Positions 1-5,309 of a DNA stretch of 6,690 nucleotides are shown here, piece by piece. The position numbers and the translations under genes are program-made. The stretch is from Rhodoferax sp. (GTDB taxonomy: Bacteria; Pseudomonadota; Gammaproteobacteria; Burkholderiales; Burkholderiaceae_C), in contig JAIFMA010000160.1 of the NCBI GenBank assembly GCA_020048795.1, forward strand, positions 1-6,690, given 5' to 3'. Within the stretch, counting starts at the first letter, position 1. The number at the start of each line of letters is the position of its first letter. Below the pieces are notes generated by a model that made no database searches, had not been told where the DNA came from, and worked only from the letters and a program-made list of their open reading frames with translations.

Positions 1-671
1 GTCTGGCTGTTTTTGCCGGAAAGCAGTTGTTTTATCAGACCCGGCCTGCGTCGGCGTTTTTGCATCAGCATGTGGTGATTGCCGGTGGCGAGGCTGTGGC
101 CGTGGCCCATGCGATCGCGCTGACCGAGGTCGGCCCGGCACGGGCCAGCAGCGTCACGGTGGTACATCGGCGCGATGTGCTGCAGGCCGGCGCCGATGAC
201 CTGGCACGTTTTGCGGTGCTGCGTCAAGCCGGGGTCATCCGCTTTCAAACCGGCCAGATCACAGGTATTCAGACTGAACAGGGCTGTCTGCGCGCTGTTC
301 TGGTCACCACCCCGCACGCTCAGGTGGTGTCCTTGCCACTCGATGTCCTACTGGTCTGTTCGGGGATCAGCCCCAAACTGGGGCCGATCACGCAGTGGGG
401 ATTGGCGATGGAGCGCAAGCAGTTGTGCGTCAGCACTGACAGCTTTGCCACCAGCGAACCGGGAATTTTTGCGGTCGGTGACATCATCAGCTACCCGGGC
501 AAAAAAAGGTTGCTGGTCTGCGGCTTTCATGAGGCCACGCTGGCCGCTTTTGCTGCGGGAAAGCTGATCAATCCGGATGATTCAGGTGTGCTGCAGTACA
601 CCACCAGCAGTGCACTGTTGCAGCGACGCCTTGGGGTCCAAGATCAATCCGGCGTGGAAACTTCCGGATAA
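1..671 (+). CDS. Ferredoxin/flavodoxin--NADP reductase, TrxR-like (type 2), 3' part only
   Basis: This is the C-terminal 222 residues of a two-domain FAD/NADPH flavoenzyme that passes electrons between NADPH and ferredoxin or flavodoxin in the cytoplasm. The frame is open from base 3, so the N-terminal FAD-binding part lies off the left edge; the family is usually about 330-350 residues. The NADPH-binding segment contains VVIAGGEAVAVA followed by VTVVHRRD, where the arginines normally contact the NADPH 2'-phosphate. The second FAD segment is very typical: FAVGDI, then YPGKKRLLVCGFHEA, then LQYTTSS and LLQRRLGV near the C-terminus. The YPGKK and FHEA motifs, and the absence of a CxxC redox pair in the visible part, favour the ferredoxin reductase branch over true thioredoxin reductase. 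One oddity is that the usual GGGDSA of the NADPH Rossmann loop reads AGGEAV here. The stop is TAA at 669-671. The family call is firm; the natural electron partner is unknown. Confidence 0.87.
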   Translation, partial: LAVFAGKQLFYQTRPASAFLHQHVVIAGGEAVAVAHAIALTEVGPARASSVTVVHRRDVLQAGADDLARFAVLRQAGVIRFQTGQITGIQTEQGCLRAVLVTTPHAQVVSLPLDVLLVCSGISPKLGPITQWGLAMERKQLCVSTDSFATSEPGIFAVGDIISYPGKKRLLVCGFHEATLAAFAAGKLINPDDSGVLQYTTSSALLQRRLGVQDQSGVETSG

Positions 672-706
672 TTGCCAGTAATGCGGCATGATGTCAGCGT
701 ATTGTT

Positions 707-721
707 TCGCCCACCGGGCGA
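707..721. other. Small GC-rich hairpin downstream of the reductase gene
   Basis: TCGCCC (707-712) and GGGCGA (716-721) form a perfect 6-bp stem around the 3-nt loop ACC, 35 bp after the reductase stop codon. No run of T follows on the + strand, so it does not meet the usual pattern of an intrinsic terminator. It could still slow polymerase or protect the mRNA 3' end. It sits 5 bp before the large palindrome and may belong to the same structured region. Confidence 0.4.
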
Positions 722-725
722 GTTG

Positions 726-834
726 CCTGATTCCATTTCCAAATCATTTGTGTCTAGGCGCGAAGCCGCAGGCAGTGCTGACGTACGACAGGGCGAAGCA
801 ACAACGACACGGATGATTTAGAAATGGAATGAGG
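726..834. repeat. Long imperfect palindrome (about 105 bp) in the leader of the FAD oxidoreductase gene
   Basis: The left arm (730-754, beginning ATTCCATTTC and ending GTGTC) and right arm (806-830, beginning GACAC and ending GAAATGGAAT) are inverted copies. Of 25 positions, 22 are Watson-Crick pairs, two (748/812, 749/811) are U-G wobbles in a + strand RNA, and one (740/820) is mismatched. Beyond a mismatch at 729/831, CCT (726-728) pairs with AGG (832-834). The 51-nt interior holds two direct copies of GCGAAGC (760-766, 793-799) and a near-perfect dyad, CTGACGTACGACAG (778-791). It lies between two same-strand genes and its right edge is 27 bp before the next ATG. It could be a dispersed intergenic repeat, a small non-autonomous mobile remnant, or a leader RNA structure. 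No target-site duplication is evident and it encodes nothing. The structure is certain; the function is unknown. Confidence 0.85.
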
Positions 835-851
835 TGTATCGAGACTGGATC

Positions 852-855
852 AGGA
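852..855 (+). promoter_or_regulatory. Ribosome binding site of the FAD oxidoreductase
   Basis: AGGA ends 6 nt before the ATG at 862 and supports that start. It lies just outside the right arm of the upstream palindrome, so folding of the palindrome would not hide it directly. Confidence 0.6.
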
Positions 856-861
856 TAGTTT

Positions 862-1956
862 ATGGATCATGTGGACTGCGTTGTGGTGGGTGCCGGTGTG
901 GTCGGTCTGGCAGTGGCCCGGGCCCTGGCATTGGCCGGGCGCGAGGTGCTGGTGCTGGAAACCGCCAGCACGATTGGCACCGGCACCAGTTCTCGCAACA
1001 GCGAGGTGATCCACGCAGGCATCTACTACCCGCAGGGTAGTCTCAAGGCCCGCTTCTGTTTGCAGGGCAGGAGCATGCTCTACGATTACTGCACCGCGCG
1101 CGGCATTGCCCACCGACGCTGCGGCAAGTTGATTGTCGCCACTTCGATTCCACAAGTGGATCAACTCAAGCTGATTCAGCAGAAGGCCACGCGCAACGGC
1201 GTGGAAAATCTTGTCCTGCTGAGTCAGGCGCAGGCCGTTGGTATGGAGCCGCAGTTGCACTGCCGGGCGGCCTTATTGTCTCCGGGCACCGGCATTGTTG
1301 ATAGCCACGCACTCATGCTCAGCCTCCAGGGTGATATCGAGCGCGCGGGCGGTATTTTGGTGTTTAAATCGCCTGTATCCCTCATGGAATATGCACAAGG
1401 CGCTATTGAAATTGAAACTTCTGAGGGTGCCCGGCTGGCTGTCAAGGTATTGGTGAACGCTGCCGGCTTGCAGGCACCAGAGTTGGCCAGCCGCTTCAAG
1501 GGCCTTCACCCGCAGCAGGTACCGCAGGCATTTTTCGCCAAGGGCAACTACTTCACGCTGGCCGGGCGGGCGCCCTTCTCGCACCTGATCTATCCGGTGC
1601 CAGAACCTGCCGGTTTGGGGGTGCACCTGACGCTGGATCTGGGCGGACAGGCCAAGTTCGGGCCTGACGTGCAGTGGGTTGACTCACCCGATGACCTGAG
1701 TGTCGATCCGGCGCGGGGCGAGGCTTTTTACGCTGAGGTGCGCAAGTACTGGCCAGGCCTGCAACAGGGTGCGCTCGTTCCTGGTTATGCCGGTATCCGG
1801 CCCAAGATCAGTGGCCCGCAGGCGGTAGCGGCTGATTTCCTGATTCAAGGGCCGCCAACCCATGGGGTGCCGGGTCTGGTCAACCTGTTTGGCATTGAAT
1901 CACCCGGCTTGACCAGTTCACTGGCAATTGGAAAGTATGTTGCCAGCATGCTTTGA
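862..1956 (+). CDS. FAD-dependent oxidoreductase, L-2-hydroxyglutarate oxidase-like (LhgO/DAO family)
   Basis: This 364-residue protein carries an N-terminal FAD-binding Rossmann fold: GAGVVG at residues 10-15, with the ribose-binding acidic residue probably E33 at the end of VLVLE. It is followed by SSRNSEVIHAGIYY (43-56) and GSLKARFC, a stretch typical of L-2-hydroxyglutarate dehydrogenase/oxidase relatives. Further family marks are NAAGL before the substrate domain, YAGIRPKI in the C-terminal third, and GIESPGLTSSLAIG near the end, which closes the FAD site. Members oxidise 2-hydroxy or amino acids and pass electrons to quinone or oxygen. The substrate here cannot be fixed: the protein is shorter than E. 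coli LhgO (about 420 residues), and no csiD- or gab-like gene is beside it. No signal peptide is seen. The ATG at 862 is backed by an AGGA site and the Rossmann fold begins right after it. The gene converges on pyrD with 41 bp between stops. Confidence 0.9.
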   Translation: MDHVDCVVVGAGVVGLAVARALALAGREVLVLETASTIGTGTSSRNSEVIHAGIYYPQGSLKARFCLQGRSMLYDYCTARGIAHRRCGKLIVATSIPQVDQLKLIQQKATRNGVENLVLLSQAQAVGMEPQLHCRAALLSPGTGIVDSHALMLSLQGDIERAGGILVFKSPVSLMEYAQGAIEIETSEGARLAVKVLVNAAGLQAPELASRFKGLHPQQVPQAFFAKGNYFTLAGRAPFSHLIYPVPEPAGLGVHLTLDLGGQAKFGPDVQWVDSPDDLSVDPARGEAFYAEVRKYWPGLQQGALVPGYAGIRPKISGPQAVAADFLIQGPPTHGVPGLVNLFGIESPGLTSSLAIGKYVASML

Positions 1957-1997
1957 TGCTATCTATTAAGGAGCTTGTAGGGCAATCAGCACAAGGG
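1957..1997. other. Short convergent gap between the oxidoreductase and pyrD
   Basis: Only 41 bp separate the two facing stop codons. The best fold is weak: TTGT (1975-1978) with ACAA (1991-1994), extended by AGC/GCT across a bulge that reaches into the pyrD stop region. There is no clear stem with a T-tract on either strand, so transcripts from the two sides probably overlap or end by another route. Confidence 0.3.
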
Positions 1998-3092
1998 CTA
2001 GAAGGTGTTTTTGATCAAAAGTGCAGCACGCTTGACCAGCCCCGGCCCCTGATAAATCAGACCGGTGTAGATCTGCACCACATCGGCACCGGCCCTGATT
2101 TTGCCGATCGCATCGGCTGCACTCATGATGCCCCCGGCCCCGATGATGGGAAAGTCCCGGCCCAAGCTGGCGCGCAGTTGCGTGATCACCTGGTTGCTCA
2201 TGGCCCATAAGGGCGCGCCCGAGAGTCCACCAGCCTCCTGTGAATGAACCATGCCGACCACCGCATCGCGGCTCAAAGTGGTGTTGGTGGCGAGCACGCC
2301 CCAGGCGTTATTGACCCGGCCGGTGCTGTGGGTGCCGTAGCGCTTGAGGGTTTGGGCCATCACGCCGATCTGATCAGGGTTCAGATCAGGGGCTATTTTG
2401 AGAAAAATCGGAATACGTTTGCCAAGCTTTTGTGCCAATAACTCGCGCCGCTCGGAAACCGCTCCCAGCAGGGCATCGAGCGCCTGGTCATTTTGCAAGC
2501 TGCGCAGGTTTTTGGTATTGGGGCTCGATATATTGACGCTGACGTAGTCGGCATAGGGGTAAACACCGTCCAGGCAAGTCAGGTAATCGTCGGTAGCACG
2601 TTCGATCGGGGTGGCGGCGTTCTTGCCAATATTCAGACCCAGCAGCATGGGCGCTTCCTGGTTGTCACCCTCCAGTCGGCGCTGATAGAAGTTTGACCGT
2701 TTGACATGGGTGATGAAGGCCTGCAGGCCCTGGTTATTAAAACCCAGGCGGTTGATCAGGGCACGGGCCTTGGGCAGGCGAAACATGCGCGGCTTCGGGT
2801 TGCCAGCCTGTGCCAGCGGCGTCACGGTGCCGACCTCCACAAAACCAAAACCCATGGCACCCAGGCCGTCGATGCAGCAGGCGTTCTTGTCCAGCCCGGC
2901 CGCCAGTCCGACCCGGTTGGGGAAACTCAGACCAGCGATTTCTATCGGATCATCCACGCGCGTGCTGGCATAAGCCCACTTGAGCGGGGAACCTTGGGTG
3001 CGCGCCAGTGAAGCAATCGTCAGTTCATGCGCCACTTCGGGGTCCAAGCCAAATAAAAAGGGTCGGGCCAGCGCGTAGGGGACAAGTGCCAT
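1998..3092 (-). CDS. pyrD: Dihydroorotate dehydrogenase (quinone), class 2
   Basis: PyrD oxidises dihydroorotate to orotate in pyrimidine synthesis and passes electrons to membrane quinone through FMN. At 364 residues the protein is slightly longer than the E. coli enzyme (336). The N-terminus (PFLFGLDPEVAHELTI) matches the amphipathic helices that dock class 2 enzymes on the inner membrane and mark the quinone tunnel. FMN and substrate motifs follow in order: AAGLDKNA (64-71), GTVTPLAQAGNPKPR (88-102), NRLGFNNQG (114-122), NIGKN (154-158) and NISSPNT (187-193), where S190 matches the catalytic serine (Ser175 in E. coli) that separates class 2 from the cysteine of class 1. TNTTLSR, GGLSGAPL and GAGGI close the phosphate site. 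The ATG at 3092 is preceded by AGGA at 8 nt spacing. It diverges from rpiA across 47 bp; no regulatory site is obvious there. No key residue is missing. Confidence 0.98.
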   Translation of the reverse strand: MALVPYALARPFLFGLDPEVAHELTIASLARTQGSPLKWAYASTRVDDPIEIAGLSFPNRVGLAAGLDKNACCIDGLGAMGFGFVEVGTVTPLAQAGNPKPRMFRLPKARALINRLGFNNQGLQAFITHVKRSNFYQRRLEGDNQEAPMLLGLNIGKNAATPIERATDDYLTCLDGVYPYADYVSVNISSPNTKNLRSLQNDQALDALLGAVSERRELLAQKLGKRIPIFLKIAPDLNPDQIGVMAQTLKRYGTHSTGRVNNAWGVLATNTTLSRDAVVGMVHSQEAGGLSGAPLWAMSNQVITQLRASLGRDFPIIGAGGIMSAADAIGKIRAGADVVQIYTGLIYQGPGLVKRAALLIKNTF

Positions 3093-3139
3093 TGGATAAT
3101 TCCTGTTATTCAGCAGATCAATTTACCGGATTTTCCCAG
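3093..3139. promoter_or_regulatory. Divergent intergenic region between pyrD and rpiA
   Basis: These 47 bp, noticeably AT-richer than the flanking genes, are all that separates the two start codons. Both genes' promoters must either sit here or extend into the opposite gene's coding start. The pyrD ribosome binding site reads TCCT at 3101-3104 on the + strand. I cannot point to a convincing -35/-10 pair on either strand. Confidence 0.45.
3101..3104 (-). promoter_or_regulatory. Ribosome binding site of pyrD
   Basis: AGGA on the - strand with 8 nt to the ATG at 3092, which supports that start codon. Confidence 0.6.
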
Positions 3140-3844
3140 ATGACACACCCCCACTTAGCCAGACCAGCCGCTTTATCTCAGGATGCGCTGAAAACCCTGG
3201 TGGGCCTAGCGGCGCTGCGTTATGTGGTGCCCGGCGAAATTGTGGGTGTTGGCACCGGCTCCACGGTCAACAAGTTCATCGACGCGCTGGCCACCCTCAA
3301 AGACCAGATCAAGGGCGCGGTGTCAAGCTCAGTGGCCAGCACCAGGCGTTTGCAGGCACTGGGCATTGCCGTGTTTGATTGCTCTGAAATTGACCAGTTG
3401 TCGGTCTATATCGATGGCGCCGACGAGGTTGATCACCAGGGTTACATGATCAAAGGTGGTGGTGCCGCACTGACACGCGAGAAGGTCGTGGCCGCTCAGT
3501 CGCGTCAGTTTGTTTGTATTGCCGACGAATCCAAGCTGGTGCAGACCTTGGGCAGGTTCCCGCTACCCGTGGAAATCATTCCGATGGCAACCCGGCGCAT
3601 CGTGCGGCAGTTCGCTGCCATGGGCGCGCAAGCGCGTGTTCGGCTGAAAGACGGTGCAGCCCTGGTGACCGACAACGGACAGCATATTCTGGATGTTGTG
3701 GGGCTGCAGATTTCTGACCCACTGGCGTTTGAATCGCAGGTCAGTCAATGGCCCGGCGTGGTGACGGTGGGGGTGTTTGCTTTTCAGAAGGCTCAGGTGT
3801 GCCTGCTGGGTACGGCAAACGGTGTCAAAACCATCAATTTCTAG
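3140..3844 (+). CDS. rpiA: Ribose-5-phosphate isomerase A
   Basis: RpiA interconverts ribose 5-phosphate and ribulose 5-phosphate in the non-oxidative pentose phosphate pathway, supplying the ribose for PRPP, nucleotides, histidine and tryptophan. The 234-residue protein shows the complete motif set: GVGTGSTVNKFI (36-47, phosphate loop), SSSVAST (62-68), DGADEVD (92-98), KGGGAALTREK (105-115) and PLPVEIIP. By alignment with the E. coli enzyme, D92, D95, K105 and E114 match Asp81, Asp84, Lys94 and the catalytic base Glu103. The frame is open back to 3008, but the ATG at 3140 is chosen because the family begins shortly before the LSQDALKTLVGLAAL helix and an earlier start would run into pyrD on the other strand. 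The ribosome binding site is poor: only a GGA about 9 nt upstream. Length is slightly above the usual 219-225 residues because of a short extra N-terminus. Confidence 0.97.
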   Translation: MTHPHLARPAALSQDALKTLVGLAALRYVVPGEIVGVGTGSTVNKFIDALATLKDQIKGAVSSSVASTRRLQALGIAVFDCSEIDQLSVYIDGADEVDHQGYMIKGGGAALTREKVVAAQSRQFVCIADESKLVQTLGRFPLPVEIIPMATRRIVRQFAAMGAQARVRLKDGAALVTDNGQHILDVVGLQISDPLAFESQVSQWPGVVTVGVFAFQKAQVCLLGTANGVKTINF

Positions 3845-3936
3845 TGCCGACCCCAGCCGACTTGATGCCGGGTTCAAGGGCATACTCGCCGGCCAAAAGT
3901 TTAAGTGTTAGTGTTTTAACGTATTGAGGATTCTTC
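3845..3936 (+). promoter_or_regulatory. Gap between rpiA and the trpB2 gene, possible promoter
   Basis: This 92-bp gap has a GC-rich first half with two mutually exclusive weak stems: CTTGA (3861-3865) with TCAAG (3874-3878), or ATGCC (3865-3869) with GGCAT (3879-3883). Neither is followed by a T-run. The second half (3895-3925) is AT-rich and contains the tandem hexamer AGTGTT at 3904-3909 and 3910-3915. The change in composition just before the gene suggests a promoter, but no good -35/-10 pair stands out. Confidence 0.3.
3926..3930 (+). promoter_or_regulatory. Strong ribosome binding site of the trpB2 gene
   Basis: GAGGA with 6 nt to the ATG at 3937. This is the clearest ribosome binding site in the window and it fixes the start. 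Confidence 0.75.
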
Positions 3937-5307
3937 ATGAGCCAACAAACCAAATTCCTGTTGCACGAAAACCAGATGCCCAAGGCCTGGTACAACCTTC
4001 AGGCCGACTTTCCCAAGCCCTTGCCGACCGTGCTTCACCCCGGCACCCTGCAACCGGTCGGGCCCGATGACCTGGCACCCTTGTTCCCGATGGCCTTGAT
4101 CATGCAGGAGGTCAGCACCGAACGTGAGATCGAAATTCCTGAGCCGGTGCGTGACATTTACCGTCTGTGGCGCCCGGCCCCGCTGTTCCGGGCCCACCGT
4201 CTTGAAAAAGTTCTTGGCACGCCAGCCAAGATTTTTTACAAGTACGAAGGTGTCAGCCCGGCCGGCAGCCACAAGCCCAACACCGCCGTGCCACAAGCGT
4301 TTTTCAACCAACAGGCCGGGGTCAAGCGCCTGGTGACCGAAACCGGCGCGGGCCAGTGGGGTACCGCGCTGGCGTTTGCTGGCTCGCTCTACGACATGGA
4401 AGTCGAAGTGTTCCAGGTCCGCGTCTCTTATGACCAGAAACCCTACCGTCGCGCGGTGATAGAGACCTATGGCGCACGATGTGTGGCCTCACCGTCCAGC
4501 GAAACTGTTTATGGTCGCTCGGTATTGGCCAAGAATCCGGACCATCCGGGCAGCCTGGGCATTGCCATTTCGGAAGCCGTTGAATTGGCCGTGCAACGCG
4601 AAGACACCAAATACGCGCTGGGCTCGGTGCTCAATCATGTCTTGCTGCACCAGACCATCATTGGCCTGGAAGCCATGCAGCAGATGGAAATGGCTGATGC
4701 CTGGCCTGACGTGGTGGTGGGTTGCACTGGCGGCGGCTCCAACTTTGCCGGCATCGCCTTCCCGTTCATTGGCCATGGCTTGCGTGGCGGCCCAAAACCG
4801 CGCATCGTGGCTGTCGAACCGGCAGCTTGCCCGTCACTGACGCGGGGCAAATACGCTTATGACTTTGGTGACACCGGCCACATGACACCGTTGACCAAAA
4901 TGCACACGTTGGGCAGCCAGTTCACGCCGCCCGGCTTTCATGCCGGAGGGCTGCGCTATCACGGCATGGCACCCATGGTGTCGCATTGCAAGGAACTCGG
5001 CCTGCTCGAGGCCGTGGCCTACAACCAGGTTGAATGTTTTGAGGCGGGTGTGATGTTTGCCCGCGCCGAGGGCATTGTGCCCGCCCCGGAAGCCAACCAC
5101 GCCGTGAAAGGCGCGATTGCCGAGGCACTGCGCTGCAAGGCCGAGGGTAAGTCAGAGACAATTTTGTTTAACCTGTGCGGACATGGCCACTTCGACATGA
5201 TGTCTTACCAGAAGTATTTTGCCGGTCAATTAACCGACGAAAAATATGAAGAAAGCGAGTTGGCGATGGCGCTGGCGGGTTTGCCCAGTGTGCCCGACAC
5301 GGTGTAA
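3937..5307 (+). CDS. trpB2: TrpB2-type tryptophan synthase beta-like enzyme (PLP-dependent)
   Basis: This 456-residue cytoplasmic fold-type II PLP enzyme is expected to condense indole with L-serine to give tryptophan. It belongs to the TrpB2 subgroup, longer than canonical TrpB1 (about 400 residues), shown by the extended N-terminus (AWYNLQADFPKPLP), RPAPLFRAHRLEKVLGTPAK, and YKYEGVSPAGSHKPNTA. Lys113 in GSHKPNTA is the expected Schiff-base lysine, Glu135 in ETGAGQWG matches the catalytic glutamate, and GCTGGGSN (262-269) is the PLP-phosphate loop. EGIVPAPEANHAVKGA and NLCGHGHFDM near the C-terminus are also typical. TrpB2 enzymes generally lack the surface that binds TrpA, and no trpA, trpF or trpB1 gene is visible here. 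Its role may be to salvage free indole or to provide a second beta subunit. It follows rpiA after 92 bp on the same strand but has its own strong ribosome binding site. It ends 2 bp from the stop of the convergent nucleoside hydrolase. The family call is firm; the physiological role is inferred. Confidence 0.94.
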   Translation: MSQQTKFLLHENQMPKAWYNLQADFPKPLPTVLHPGTLQPVGPDDLAPLFPMALIMQEVSTEREIEIPEPVRDIYRLWRPAPLFRAHRLEKVLGTPAKIFYKYEGVSPAGSHKPNTAVPQAFFNQQAGVKRLVTETGAGQWGTALAFAGSLYDMEVEVFQVRVSYDQKPYRRAVIETYGARCVASPSSETVYGRSVLAKNPDHPGSLGIAISEAVELAVQREDTKYALGSVLNHVLLHQTIIGLEAMQQMEMADAWPDVVVGCTGGGSNFAGIAFPFIGHGLRGGPKPRIVAVEPAACPSLTRGKYAYDFGDTGHMTPLTKMHTLGSQFTPPGFHAGGLRYHGMAPMVSHCKELGLLEAVAYNQVECFEAGVMFARAEGIVPAPEANHAVKGAIAEALRCKAEGKSETILFNLCGHGHFDMMSYQKYFAGQLTDEKYEESELAMALAGLPSVPDTV

Positions 5308-5309
5308 TT

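Noticed and set aside
27..671. Complete short reductase starting at the TTG at 27
   Set aside because: The frame is open to the window edge and the FAD-binding N-terminal domain is missing, so this is a gene cut by the window, not a short gene.
707..721. Intrinsic terminator for the left-edge reductase
   Set aside because: The GC stem is good but no T-run follows on the + strand, so it was kept only as a hairpin.
726..834. Insertion sequence or complete mobile element
   Set aside because: It has inverted arms but no coding capacity and no visible target-site duplication, so a mobile origin is only one option.
850..1260. 136-codon open frame on the - strand inside the FAD oxidoreductase
   Set aside because: It is antisense to the strongly supported FAD-binding domain, and its composition and lack of motifs mark it as a shadow.
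3008..3139. Longer rpiA form starting at 3008
   Set aside because: The extra 44 codons lie mostly inside pyrD on the other strand and do not resemble RpiA; the family N-terminus fits the ATG at 3140.
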